From Uranotaenia lowii (lineage: Eukaryota > Arthropoda > Insecta > Diptera > Culicidae): DNA of 64,000 bases. Location of the stretch: positions 186,455,802-186,519,801 of the forward strand of contig NC_073693.1 of the NCBI RefSeq assembly GCF_029784155.1, written 5' to 3'. A program made the translations under genes and the position numbers. Positions 44,078-56,188 of this stretch are shown in pieces; position 1 is the first letter of the stretch, and each line of letters begins with the position of its first letter. A model generated the notes under the pieces. That model was not told where the DNA came from, ran no database searches, and saw only the letters and a list, made by a program, of their open reading frames with translations.

Positions 44078-45944
44078 CCCAAGTAACACTTAAAATCCAT
44101 TTTGGTTTTATAATTCTCTAACGATAGTTTATAAACGTTTTATATTATCTTTTATTGTTTTAAAACGCATTAATGGGCAACCTTTTCACAACTGGCCTCC
44201 AGGACATCTATAAGCGTATAAAATATCCAAGTTATATAACAACAATAAATTTATTTGATTTGATTTTTATTTAGCTCTTTGAGGGCCTTATAAAACATTA
44301 ATGTATTTGTAAATGATAGTCGATTTGCAAATGGTTTAAAATACCATCTTATAAACCTGTTTTGATCTATAAAAGCCCTTTCGTAGCATTTGTGTTCTTA
44401 TAAGGTCATTACAAGTTGTTTAGGTTATAAACAGGCAAATAAATAACTTTATGTGGCGTCTATAAATCATTTATAAGAAACGAAACCTCCTATAGGCTAT
44501 AAAAGTTTCATAAAAGTTATTCGGCCGGACAATCGGTTTACAAAAGCAAGTCGTCTGGCAATCTTCCAAAATGTCAACAAAAGAATGTTTTCGGTGAAAA
44601 ACTGAATAAATATGTATTTTGCTTCTCCTGGGCACAAAATAGGACCGAATTCACCTCTCCGAACGTTTGGCAAATAGAACTGCAATAGAATCATCAATTA
44701 TTGCCTAAGAAAGTGTAGTGTTGCTGAAGTGAAACTCAAGATTAAATCTTAGGTGAAAGTATTCGAAAGTTTAATTATTGAAATGAGATAAATGTAATAA
44801 TAATATGTAATTGTGCTATAAAAAAAACCATTGATGTTGTGAAATAAAGTTACTCCTAATACAAAATTTTAAAAAGTATTTGTAAATTTCATTCAATAAT
44901 TATTCAATGTTCCACCATTAACATCCCTTGAACCGAAAAAGTTTTATAAGGTATATGTAACGTTCTTTCGAAAATATTATCTACAGGGCCTCTAGACCTT
45001 TTGTATTTATAAGATTCCTTAAAAAGATTTTAAGAAACACATCATGCCTAACGCAGATTCATAAGAATAACTTGTAGATAGCAACACAACTTTGTTGGTT
45101 TATAGAATCTTATTAAAGCAACCCTTTTAAATACCAAACACTTTTATAAGACGAAAAAGTTATTTAAAAGTTTGATTAGTAATTTTTAGAAAACATAATC
45201 GTTTTATAAGGTTCAGTAACGACTATTATTAATTTCGTATATTATCGCCATTTTCATGGTAAATAAATGGGATATTTTTTAACAACAGTTTTCTGTTTCT
45301 GAAAGTAATCCTCATTTAATTCATGCTCTATAAAAGCTCAGCATCCCAATGGCTGAAATAATTTTGAAAACTTCATCTTGAAGAACTACAACAACAAAAT
45401 TTACTAAAAAATTGATATTTTTTATGAATTCTATCGGGTTTTCATTGCTTAAAATAGCAGTTTACTGTAGGCCCGTTATTTGAACGTAATTTTTAAATAC
45501 ATATATGCGGTGAACTTAAAAGCGCAAGTTAATTTAGAGCAGGTAACGAAAATTCAGAATGTGAAAATAATATTAAATTTCTTCACAGATTCATAACAAA
45601 TAAATTTTAGCTTCTGATTTGTTTTTTTTTTATATTTGACTTGAATGAGATTCATTTGTTTTAAAAATTATTTTTGAAAACCAAATTCCGGAGCAGAAAT
45701 ATTTGTAAATGAAAATTATATGATAAATAGGTTTTATAAGCAAAATTCATACAGAACTTAAGAAGTTGAGTTGGCTTGTAAAGGTTTTATAATTTGCTCT
45801 ACAGAACCTACTGCAGAAGGGCCTTTTTGTGCTACTAAGCGTTGTATAGGAGTTTTATAGATTCTTACATAACCGAACGTGGTTTTATAGCTTGAATTCT
45901 TAGTTAGACTGGAGAGCATTAAAAAACTCAAATTGTTACTTGGG
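44078..45944. mobile_element. TA-flanked CCCAAGTAAC MITE with TTTATAAG motif series
   Basis: Ends CCCAAGTAAC and GTTACTTGGG lie next to TA at 44076-44077 and 45945-45946. The interior carries more than 20 words of the form TTTATAAG, CTTATAAA or close variants in both orientations. No transposase frame. The ends resemble those of 18279-19166 and 38741. Confidence 0.75.
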
Positions 45945-45964
45945 TATGGCTCAATTCTCGATAT

Positions 45965-47550
45965 ACCCTCTCATGCCAAATTTAGTTTCGTTTCCTTTAT
46001 TAGTTGTCGAGTTATGCTATAACATTTTTATCGAAGCCCCTCTCCCTACCTATCTCCTGTTTGGAAGGAGGGGATCAAGATCAAACATTCCGTGTATGAA
46101 AATACACTCCCATTCCAAATTCTGTTCCATTTGATCGATTGTAAATATGATTGTCCCCATGTCATGTTTGGTTCCATTTGTGTTCTTGGTTTATGCAAAA
46201 CAATCGTATGTGAGCTCCCGTCTTCCCTAACTGTATCCCCAATTTAAGAAGAAAGAAGTCTCAAAGAAGCAACAACCATTTTTCGTATCCAAGTGCTTTC
46301 CCATGTCAAAGTTGTTGAAATTGGTCGATTAGTTCTCGAGTTATGCGAAAAATTGTAGAGAAGCCCCCCCACTCTTCTTCCTATAAACCCATTGGAAGGA
46401 GGCAGTAATACCAAATACAGTAGTTTTTCGATTTTATCACGTTCAAAAAAAAATTTACCGTGAATATGGCGAAACCGTGAATTTGGCGAAACTAAAAATT
46501 GAAGTGGAAAAAAGTATTTTTATTGATAACGATTGGTAACGATTTGTATCAATAAATTTTGATCGTAAGATGTAATTATCAAAGATTACTAAACACAAAG
46601 GATCGATTTCAGTTTAAATTATTCTTCTCTATAGCAATTTTAGGATTTTTTTCTTAATATTAATCCATTTAGAATATAAATTTGAAAGTCGACATCTTAC
46701 TAAAGTTAATTATTTAGTTTTTATGGAAATTTAACAGTCTCTCTTAACAGTTATCTCTTATGCCGATTTTGAAAAAGAGTTCGATGAAAAATGCATCAAA
46801 AAATTTTCATCTGCATATTCCAAATTTCAGTATTTTAATCTTCACACCTTTGATTAAATTAAAAGTTTACGTTTTCGAAAAATATTTTGAAATTTAGACA
46901 TTTAAAGTGTGTTTCTCGAAATTTGCTATATGGGCAGATTATGCTTTGTTTTTCATATGTATAAAAACGGAAATCTTAGTCCTTTTTACATATTTTAAGG
47001 TAAAGCTAGCAGAATTTCATTTTGATCTTTCCAAATTATCCATTCAGAAAATACTAAAAGGCTGTTCAATTAAACAAAGAAATCAGATACACTTATCTCT
47101 TTCCGAAAACGCTTAAATTCTTCTTCATTTTTATTTGGTTCGCATAACCAAAAAAGTTTACTTTTTTAGAAAATAAGCATTTTAATGGCATTTTCATATT
47201 ATTGAATACTTATATACCACAACATAAATCATAAAAATATCATGAACAAAAACGCTCTACACTTTTGAACAAAAATTAAGGTTCTGGAAATAGTTTCTGA
47301 ATGATTTCAAAAAAAGCGTGATAAAATCGAAACCATAACCGTGATAAAATCGAGCGTGAATTTGGCGAGTATTGATAAAATCGAACAATGATAAAATCGA
47401 AAAACTACTGTATTCATAAAACATTCTTTGTGCTCAAACACCCTCCCAAGCCAAATTTCGTTCCATTTGATGGGTAAGTTCCTGAGTGATGTAAAAAATT
47501 TTAAGGGAGCACCCTCCTCCCTTAAGATTTTCCAACTGGAAGAGCGGGAG
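45965..47550. repeat. Degenerate 110-150-bp tandem repeat, split by a MITE
   Basis: Units beginning near 45968, 46107, 46298 and 47438 share CAAATT(T)-x-GTTCCATTTG, an AGTT-x-T-x-GAGT(T)ATG block and a CTCCC...GGAAGGAGG block. The third and fourth are separated by the MITE at 46418-47410. A related piece occurs near 43690-43760. These form the body of the outer hAT-like shell. Confidence 0.55.
46418..47410. mobile_element. TA-flanked MITE with CAGTAGTTTTTCGAT ends
   Basis: Ends CAGTAGTTTTTCGATTTTAT and complement lie next to TA (46416-46417 and 47411-47412). CAGT termini with a TA target suit pogo/Tigger-type elements, a tentative placement. Subterminal words GTGAATTTGGCGA and GATAAAATCGA repeat several times near both ends. 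A 69-codon frame (46907-47116) has no motif. Confidence 0.8.
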
Positions 47551-47648
47551 GTTCTCAAAATATCATAGAAACATTTCTCATTATTTATCCCCCAACCCTC
47601 CCCTCTCCAACGTTCCTACGGCCTGGCATTTTGAGGTCCTGCTATGAC

Positions 47649-49130
47649 CAGGGCCGCATTAAAGTATCGGGAGGCTCGGGGCAATTTTTATCGGGGGGCC
47701 CCTATGAGTAATTTTTTATCATATGCCATCCCAGAGAAAACATAGTATTTTAAACATATATAGGAACCGGAAATGAGTTCAGTTTGTTGCCAGATTATCC
47801 GGTTTTATACGGGCATGTTCTAATATTTAATTTCAAAGCCCAGGTTTTGCCAGATTCACTCACATTGCTTGCAATACCAAACAAAAAACTTGAGTTGAGC
47901 TATTATAATTTTTATTTTTGTGTCAAACGGAAATTTGGCCAGCTTAGTATATTGCATTGAAATATCAATTATGCCTAGTGCCTTCAAACAATAATTGTTA
48001 ACACGTCACGTGCAAATGTTGCATAAGAATTAATCTTGCTTGTAACTCTGATTAAAGCTGTTAAATACAAAATTCATTCCAATTTATTTAACAGCTTAAT
48101 CATCATCCCAAATTTTCAGATTGAGGAAACATTAAAGATGGATATTAAAATGTTTTTTTTTTTTCATGATTTATTGCAGATCATCGAAAGCTGATTAGAA
48201 AGATCGAAAGCAAAATAAATATTTTCATCATGACGATTGGGAAATAATATTAATATCTAAGACTTAGAATTGAAAACTTAAAAAAATAAGAGAACAGAAT
48301 TAAAATTCCATAGAGATGCTGATATGAGAGTTCAAGAGTAAAATTCGATACCTTAAATCATTATTAATTCAGAATCACAAATCAGTGGCCCAAATTAAAA
48401 TCACAATTTCAAATCTAGGTTTAAGAAACAAAAACAGATAACAAATGAATTTCTAATTCAAAGTTAAGAAACAAAGTTGCAATCAGAGTGAAAGCAGGAA
48501 TTACTAAATTTATAATTTAAATCCAAATTTTTTATTTCTAAATCCTTTTCATGAATGCAATGTGTTCGAAATTGAAAAAAAGTGGAATAATCACAATTTT
48601 GTATAAAGAAAAAGATTTTCATCTGATCGAATATTTAGTAACAGAAACTTTTGTCCAATAGTTCATCTAAATGTGACAAAATGTTCAAAACTCAGAATCA
48701 TACATCTGGAAGCAGATTAGATTAAAATAATCTTGTTTAGAGACTCACTTATTCAACTCGCAATTCAACTTTGAATGTGTTTTTATGATAAAAAATAATT
48801 TGAGATTGGTAAACAAAAAATAATATGCTGATTTCCGGTTATTTGCTTAAGTACAGAATATTTTTAAATAAAAGTTCATCAGAATCATTAGTATCAAACA
48901 TGGTTTGAATTGGAAAGTTTCATTTAGAAAAGTTTCATTTAGAATTTCAAATCACAGACTGAAATTGGAATGGAAAATTAATTGAGTATTGCCGATTTGT
49001 CTACAGTTGTTATTTAATATTTGATTTTTTTTTTAAATCAGTTACATATTGGGAAAAGGGTAGAGTGTTTAAGCCTACGCAAATTTCAATAATGATCAAA
49101 AAGCTATCAGAATCAGAATGGAATCCACAT
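47649..49130. mobile_element. Second, truncated copy of the hAT at 39991
   Basis: Starts CAGGGCCGCATTAAAG with a GGGGCAATTTTTATCGGGGG block like the first copy, then aligns in pieces with 40120-42120 (for example near 48050, 48370, 48800 and 49080). It lacks the nested MITEs and no right terminus was found. Divergence between the copies is high. Confidence 0.65.
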
Positions 49131-51900
49131 GAATCAGAAAAATTCTTGATTTCTACCAGTTACAATATATAGAAATTCCAACAAAAAATAAGATAACAAC
49201 TTCATCTGACATCATTAAAGAAAGCTGTTGAACATTGGATGTAAAAAATTTAAATCATTCAACAAACTTGTTGAAGATCGACTGCGAAAGGATTGGACTT
49301 ATGGTTTTAAAAAAATATCAACGATTCAGATAGTTTTTTTTCAATTTTGTCAAAATTCCCGTTTTCTGCAAGTTTGGAAAAAATAACAAAATGAAAACTT
49401 CCATAACATTGAGTATGAATTTGTGTTGAATTTTACGGTTTTGTCAAAAAAAGTAATTGAAGAACTTATTTTTTACCTATTTTTGAAGTTATCTCGAAAA
49501 CTTTAGCTGACAAAAAAAAATATTTGGACTCAAGTCAAAATCAGTTCTGAGATTCCTCGAACCTCGGAAAAATGTGATTTTTGTTGAATTGTGTTATGGT
49601 TTTTTCATAAATTTCATGGGCAAATCATGCTGAACATTGATTAAATTGAGTCATTTTACTTCAACATTTTCATGATTCAGCCTTAGAATGCATATCCCAT
49701 AGGTATATAAATTCATTAAAGAAAATTTATGAATCTGTAAAAAAATTATAGAATCAAAAATGTAAACTGTAACATTGACAAATCTGGTTGAAAATCTGTG
49801 ATATTAGGAATTTTTCATGATTTTGAAACTTTGCTCACCATCTTAATGCAATAATTTCATACGAAACTTCAAATCAAATAAAAAAAACACCGTTTATAGA
49901 AAAAAAGAGGCTTCGCGACAAAATTCAAAGTAAATTGTGAAAAACTTTTCGAAAATGTGCACAGAAAAAAAAATCGCTATGTTAAGCTCCATGAAACTTT
50001 TAAATGGAAGTGATGACGAAAAATTCCATCGCATCGGTTCGAACAAACAAGAGGTTTTTCTCAGAAAACGGTCCAATTTTTTACGAACCATAAAAAGACT
50101 TTCGAAAATTTTTGTTTCAAATATAAAAGAAAAAGAAAAAGATGATTCCTTTTTGTAAAAAAAGAATGTTCGCTAAACATTTCAAATCAATTAAAACATT
50201 TAAAATATTGAAAAACAATCAAAATCTGGTGATAAACCTATTAAATTTCGGCTGGTTTAAAAATCTTATATTGAAAAAATGTTCGAGTAGATGAACTCGT
50301 TTTATTTATCCTTGTTCACTTTTGTTTTTTGTCATTAAATTTTCGTTATAAAAAATTATGTAAAGCTCTGCAGACTATTATAAACCAAAATTTTATTTTT
50401 AATGCGGCCCGCCGAAAGAATTTCAAATTGAAAGTGGCCCGTTGCTTCCAAAGGTTGCTCACCCCTGTAATAGAATGTTTTGTAGTATTTTTACCCCTAA
50501 ATGTGTGCAGCAAATTTACGTTTTTTCCTTAAAGACATGTAAATTTTCAAACGTTTTCATTTGATTTTTCATTAATAACAGATTTTGTTGCAACTTACCC
50601 CTTTTTCTTAGTAGGGTGAAAATCGCATGTTTTTGAAAACTTTAAAAATAACTGGTGAAACCAATAATTTTTCTGACTACGTCAATTTGGTGTCCCATCA
50701 ACCTTAAAACTTTTGATGCACAAGAGGTATGATTATCTGTGGACGTTAATTTTTTAGATGCCATTGAAGTTGAGAAGTGTTGCATGTTGCCCCGGTTGAC
50801 GGTACCTTTCTTTACCTCTATAATATTCTTCGAATTTAAAGTTGTGATTTTTAATTGGTAAACCCAATAGTTACTGATTTTATGAAACTTTTTTCCAGTC
50901 ATCAGTTTTAAACAATATTGCATATGCATACGAATAATGTAATGTAAAAAAAATGATCCTGGCAGACTTTTGAAAGGTAAAGTAAAATGACAAAAAACTT
51001 TTTGTTTTCACCACTAAACTTCTCGAAACATTTTATTTCGAAATGTTTAGTGATTGCACTAATCATTATTTCCATTTTTTAAATAACATCCAAATACTTA
51101 ATTTCATGAAGCTCCTGTGTTTTTTTTCGTGTATTTTTTGTCTATCTGGACTGATGTTTTGGAGGTCATCGGAAAATTTCAATAAGCTTTAAAAATATAA
51201 GATTGGCTTCTGTAGAGCGATCTCTATACTGCATGATTTTTTTAATCAGCTGAGCTTTTAAAAATAAACGTTCATTCTGCAATTAAAATTTCCAATTAAT
51301 TTGAATAAATACTTCACTGAAGACCCGTAACTAAAAATCCAAGTTTTTTTGTTAAAATTTAAGCAAAAAATAGTATATAACTTTCCAAAATTAAAACAAA
51401 AAATACTGCTTCATTTATAGATTTTAGATTTTGTAAAGGAATTTACAAAAATGAGACACAAATTTTTCAACTTCAACATTGAAAATAACACGAGAGCGGT
51501 TTTTTTTTCTGTGCATGGTTCATGAAGTTATGAATTTTCACATGATGATAAATTTGTTGCTGGTATTTGCTAGGAGCATAAACAAAACACTTATTCAACA
51601 AAAAAGCTTTGAAAACTGCAAACAAAATAATCGATTTTTAAAAGCTCTATATACAGTATCTGATCACTTTTTTTGTAACCACTTTTCCTAAAATTTATCA
51701 TTCAAATATTCATTTAAATTTTCCATTTCAAAGTTTGTTGTTAAGTCACTTATAAAATCTGTAATCACATGATGAACTGTGATGCAATTTTTATACGGTG
51801 TGTTGTGAAATTCCAGTTCATAAAAATATTGAATTTCCGTCAGCCGCTGTTGCACGTAAAAAAATTAAATATTGAAAAATTGAATGGTACATTGAGGCAA
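49131..51900. other. AT-rich non-coding stretch with a possible hAT right end
   Basis: No gene over about 2.8 kb. At 50403-50466 the text runs from GCGGCCCGCCGAAAG to GGTTGCTCACCCCTG, which resembles the right end of an hAT element (complement CAGGGGTGAGCAACC). No matching left end is visible in the window. All frames are below 100 codons. Confidence 0.45.
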
Positions 51901-51904
51901 ATGT

Positions 51905-52125
51905 ATTCAAGAAGCAAAAAAAACATAAAAACCATAGTAATAGTTCATTTTTAAATTTTGACTTATGGCCAGGTTTTTGGGTGTGCCACGACGCGTCGGG
52001 TTTTTGACGTGGGTGTCCAAAATTAATTTTCGTCTCGCGTCTTCCATGACGTGTAACTTTTCTGGAACAAAACGAATCGTGAAGAAATTTTCAGCACTGA
52101 TAGAGGAAACATCCCAAAACAAATA
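51905..52125 (-). pseudogene. Possible N-terminal fragment of a Tc1/mariner transposase
   Basis: The minus strand reads MEDARRKLILDTHVKNPTRR at about 52050-51990, in the style of the helix-turn-helix start of mariner-type transposases. It then degenerates into AT-rich sequence near 51950. No inverted repeats, catalytic motifs or target duplication are seen. The resemblance is slight and could be fortuitous. Confidence 0.3.
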
Positions 52126-52194
52126 CTGTCAAAACATTCCGGACATGACAACTTAGTCCGTTACCCTATTGACCACTTTATCAAGACGTTGCTT

Positions 52195-52690
52195 TTCCAT
52201 CACTTTTGTCTGGGTCCCCTGACATTGCTCAAAATCGTCTTCACGAATTCTACTTCTTGGATAGGGGAAACTTTATTAACAACTGGCAGTGCAGATGGGG
52301 CGAGGATGAGTTGAATCGGTGGCTCCACTCGATTATCCCAAGGGTAAGCCTTAAGCCCCGGTTGAACAGATTAAACCTGGGTTCCTGTTTTCCCGTCTTA
52401 TGTCCAATCATTATTCCTTGAATGCGGTGCTCGCTCGTATAAATATTGCTGGCAGCAATGTTTGTGGCTGTGGCCAAGGTTAACGACATCGAGCATATCG
52501 TTTGGTCATGTGAGGTCCACCTGTCCGCTAGAGCGAATTCAATAGACTCCCTTCGGGCCCGAGGAAATCCACCCTGCACCCCAGTAAGAGAGACATTGAT
52601 TACATGTTCGAAATATACCTTTCCCTCAAAGCTATTGATCCTCATCTATAATTTTTTTATTTTCATATTTATCTATCTATTTCCTGTTCT
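52195..52690 (+). pseudogene. 3' fragment of a non-LTR element: RNase H and tail (I/Outcast-like)
   Basis: Encodes remnants of the C-terminus of an RNase H-bearing non-LTR polyprotein. A VWVPxHC word near 52208-52230 matches the end of the RNase H domain. Then come WQCRWGEDELNRWLHSIIPR near 52282, an RVSLKP block and, after frame changes near 52400-52440, DIEHIVWSCEVHLSARANSI at about 52488 with SLRARGNPPCTPVRETL, the zinc-like tail typical of these elements. It ends near 52650 in AT-rich sequence. Everything upstream of the RNase H end is absent, as expected from 5' truncation. Several in-frame stops make it dead. Confidence 0.8.
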
Positions 52691-52751
52691 TTTAAAAAAG
52701 TGGTGATCTAGACCTAAGAAAACATTTGTTGATTTACAAAACGAGTTTGAT

Positions 52752-53004
52752 TCTTAAAGCCTCAAGGTATGAGCCGTTTCAAATAAAGAAATTACAAAAC
52801 AAATAGGAGTTCGGGGAGTAGTCCACGAAGCTAAGTTTTATGATTATAAGCCACTTCTGCTTAACGAAAAACTTCTTCGTTTAGTTTTTTTTTGATAATT
52901 TTATCAAAATTTGCATAACCACAGGGGCTAAGGGACATGGCTTTGAGTACCTTTTTTTTAATACTTTCTCTATTTGAAATGGCTCAAACCTTTAGGCTTT
53001 AAGG
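52752..53004. mobile_element. Small MITE with TTAAAGCCT ends
   Basis: Left arm 52752-52795 and right arm 52963-53004 are imperfect reverse complements (TTAAAGCCTCAAGGTATGAG versus a complement reading TTAAAGCCTAAAGGTTTGAG). About 250 bp, non-coding, target duplication unclear. Confidence 0.65.
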
Positions 53005-54966
53005 AGCCAAGATCGATTATGAATGTTTACAATTGTGTTAACACTTTGTGAGAGAAGAAAGGAACTTTGAGTAATTTTTTCAGTTGTAGTTTTTACACAC
53101 TTCAACCATTTTTTCCTAAATTTGGAAACATTTTGAGACTGACTCAAGGCTACATTTCTAAGTTTCATTTTTTCAATCTAACGTATAAAAAACGATTGAA
53201 ATCGGTCATGATTTGCGAAATTCAACGCATTTCAAATTGAGTGTTCCGTTCGGGACGGTCGAACATTTAAGCCAAAACTTTTTTATAGTAACTTTAATTC
53301 GAGTGTGCTTTTCGAATGAAATATTTGTTATAAATAAATCTTTTACAAAATCTGTATTCAAAAGAAATCGGTCGAAGGGGACCAAAGTTATTGATAAAAA
53401 AACTGGTGCTTCATGTTCCTTCCGAACAAAACGTCTCAAAATCCCATGCAAACTAAATTATTGTTGAGCGACCTCTTCCTGTGTTCCGATCTGGCCCAAA
53501 TGTGGCAACCTTGTACTAGGCCTAGAATCAATATTAGACTGCAGCGCATAACATTCAACAGGTTTAAAATTTCCCATACACATTTTGGGAACACTAATGT
53601 ACATAAATACATTCTTCATCCCCTGAAAATGTGACATCTTTGTAAGAACCTCCATCTCCTTAAACAATTTCACCAGTTAAGAAAAAAAATCGAGAACGTT
53701 TACCCGCGGAAGGGACAGGAGGGTGCTTATATCATATCAGTAGCAGACTTATTTCTTCACATTGGATTTACAGTTTGATTTACTAAGTCCCTAACGTCAT
53801 TTTCTATCATTAAAATTTAAAATGATTGATTGGAATCGTATACCTGTAGCATATTCTTTTTTATTTTAATTAATTATCTACGACAAGCAAAAGCTTCCCA
53901 AGTAATCAACGTGTTTACACTGCAAAGTGCCATTATGCGTCATCGTACTCAAGACTAATCCTTTATATTGGGCAATCTGATAATTTTTATGCGAAATTTA
54001 GAGTCAACTGGAAAAGAATTCGCTTTTCAGCTGCAAAAATAGCTCGCTTACGCTTATGTACTAAGCCACTTTAGCGACGTGCTTATTTATTATTGCCTCA
54101 AACCGAGCAACGTCGAACAGCCGTATTATGTACCTACATTTCTGGTTGGCTTTCTGGTAGATTCTCGCTCGTCCGTCGTTGCCGGTTGGCTTATGTACTT
54201 GAGTCATTTCAGTATTTTTTCTGCCTTTTTCTGTCTGCGCTTGTTTGAAGGCAACTCTCACAGCAACGTTCCCGTTTTTTGAGCTCCGTAAGCGAAACTG
54301 AACTGAACTGAATTTTTCTTCGACGGCCATTCTCACACGAGTGGATGCCGGATGGTAGAACAAAAATTAAATGGCAAATGGAAATCAAATCGTTTGTGGT
54401 AGTATTTTGCAGTTCACTCGCGGGGGATTCTTTTTTTTTAGCTTTCGTTTGATTGGCTTCGCAGTTCATCATCCTGCATCCGGTGGATAATGTTTCATTC
54501 TGAGAATCTGAAGAAAAACTGCCACCGTTTGTTGACCACATGATTGGTATTGTTAGCATTGTTGCATTCAATTGAATAACTTATACGCTAATAATGAGCT
54601 TTTTAAAACATAACTAATACATAGAGTAGATTTGAGAATTGAAAACCAACAATATTAGAATGCAGACCTTACATTTATTTAAAAAATGGATAGACAAAAG
54701 CATTAAAAGTGCGACTCAAAATAAAATAACTTGAATAACAGCATTCTGTAGAGAGTAAACTTGAAAAAAAAATGCAACAAATTGTTTTGTGGATAACTTT
54801 TGAATGCATTGATGAACATTGATGACATATTAAGTGAAGCTACCTAGTAATGTAATGTAAACGTGTACAAAATTTGGTGACGATACAGAAGGTCACTGAC
54901 AAAATTCTTTGGGCAGGATCGAGAAAAATCCTGGAGTGGGAGACCCAAACACAGCTAAAAATCAAT
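53005..54966. other. Non-coding stretch with mixed composition
   Basis: No gene supported. The portion 54060-54570 has higher GC and open frames on both strands (up to 120 codons on the minus strand) but no recognisable domain. A word at 53888 (CCCAAGTAATC) is near the end sequence of the CCCAAG MITEs, without a partner. Confidence 0.45.
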
Positions 54967-55374
54967 TAGGAGAGATGAGGGCATAACGAGCACCCGAGGC
55001 ATAATGAGAAGTCCATTTTTCTACATAAGTACGTATTTTCTTAAACAAATTTTCATGAGGACTTGTTTCGTACTACCTATAGTATTAATTTTTCACCAAA
55101 ATAGAAATATCCTTTTCATATTTACAGAAATATTAAATAATAACCAGCTAGGTTCTCAAGTGACGAAAATATTATAATTTTTGAGCACCACCAAATAAGC
55201 TTTTATGACCTTTAAATCATCTTGATCTGAAATGTACACACTGCAACATGATCTACACATTGTTTCTAAATTTTCAGCATCATAAAATTTTTGATTTTTC
55301 ACTTTAATCAATTGTAAAACGCGTTTTAACTTTAATTTGTTCACTAGAGGCGAACAGAGCACTTTCAATGAAGG

Positions 55375-55930
55375 CATATTGAGCATTTTCTGCCGGAGAA
55401 TCTAGCAGCGAATTCAACTCGATGAGGTCAACTGGATAATAGAGCTACAGCTTAACTTGTATCGTCTGACGATTTGGCCTATTGGTTAGATGTCGGAGAG
55501 GTAATCAGTAGACTCGAGTTCGATTCCTGTTCGAGGGGATTTTTTTTGCACATACCATTCATGATTGATTTTTTTTTTATTGTTACATTATACGGCTTAT
55601 AGCATCAAAGCATCATCCGTCAAACAAAACATAATGTATGAACATGAGTTAATTCTTTGAATTCTACAAACAGACCTAGATTATTTTGTTTTTGCTTTGT
55701 TTGATGAATTTACGCCTCACCGTTTAGTGCAATCATGATCATAAATGATAAAAGAAGAAAAAAAATCACCTCCACCAGGAATCGAACTCGAGCCTACTGA
55801 TTATCTCTCCGACATCTAACCAATAGACCAAATCGTCAGACGATACAAGTTGAGCTGTATCTCTATTACTCAATTGACTTCATCGAGTCGAATTCGCTGC
55901 TAGATTCCCCGGCAGAAAATGCTCATTATG
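55375..55930. repeat. Inverted duplication of the tRNA-like region in MITE family 1
   Basis: 55375-55548 and 55759-55930 are reverse complements with scattered mismatches, separated by about 210 bp. Both arms include the A-box-like and B-box words and a nearby T or A run. Confidence 0.85.
55475..55547 (+). promoter_or_regulatory. Pol III-type A box, B box and T8 within a MITE
   Basis: TGGCCTATTGG (55475-55485) fits the A-box TRGYNNARNNG with one mismatch. GTTCGATTC (55518-55526) fits the B-box GWTCRANNC exactly. T8 at 55540-55547 could stop Pol III. A mirror copy lies at 55761-55835 on the minus strand. Acceptor-stem pairing is weak, so this is tRNA-derived rather than a working tRNA. Confidence 0.55.
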
Positions 55931-56188
55931 CCTTCATTAATGGTGCTCATACTGCCTCGGGGGGTTTCTCATTATGCCTCTACAGTGACTGGTTTTCAGC
56001 TTTCGGCAAAATTTTTTAAAATGCATCTTTAAACGTTTTTATCTACTTTTTCAAGTTTCATCCAATTAGACAATAGACTATTTGAGTGTCGGAACACGAA
56101 ACAATGATGTAATTCACATATTACAGCTGTTCTCTATGGTTAAATAAGCATTTTCCTTAAGGTGCCCATTATGCCCTCATCTCCCCTA

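Larger units (their letters stand above)
39237..47625. mobile_element. Degraded hAT-like shell holding nested elements
   Basis: The left end CAGGGCCGTAGGAA (39237-39250) and the right end, complement CCAGGCCGTAGGAA (47612-47625), are inverted repeats of hAT style, but I could not find a convincing 8-bp target duplication. Within lie the hAT at 39991-42842 and four MITEs, while the remaining sequence carries a tandem repeat of about 110-150 bp (45965-47550). This outer boundary is an inference. Confidence 0.4.
54969..56186. mobile_element. TA-flanked MITE, family 1, second copy, with internal inverted duplication
   Basis: The left end GGAGAGATGAGGGCATAACG and the right end CATTATGCCCTCATCTCCCC lie next to TA (54967-54968 and 56187-56188). 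It matches 10689-11732 along most of its length but is about 170 bp longer, because the tRNA-like region is present as two inverted arms (55375-55548 and 55759-55930). No transposase is encoded. Confidence 0.82.

Noticed and set aside
50403..50466. Right end of an hAT element pairing with the CAGGG end at 47649
   Set aside because: The two ends differ (CAGGGGTGAGCAACC versus CAGGGCCGCATTAAAG) and no 8-bp duplication links them.
54061..54571. Opposed frames of 67-120 codons as a host gene
   Set aside because: Frames on both strands, no motif, low-complexity Ser/Lys content; insufficient support.
55471..55548. Functional tRNA gene
   Set aside because: A and B boxes are good, but acceptor and anticodon stems do not pair convincingly and the copy lies in a MITE.
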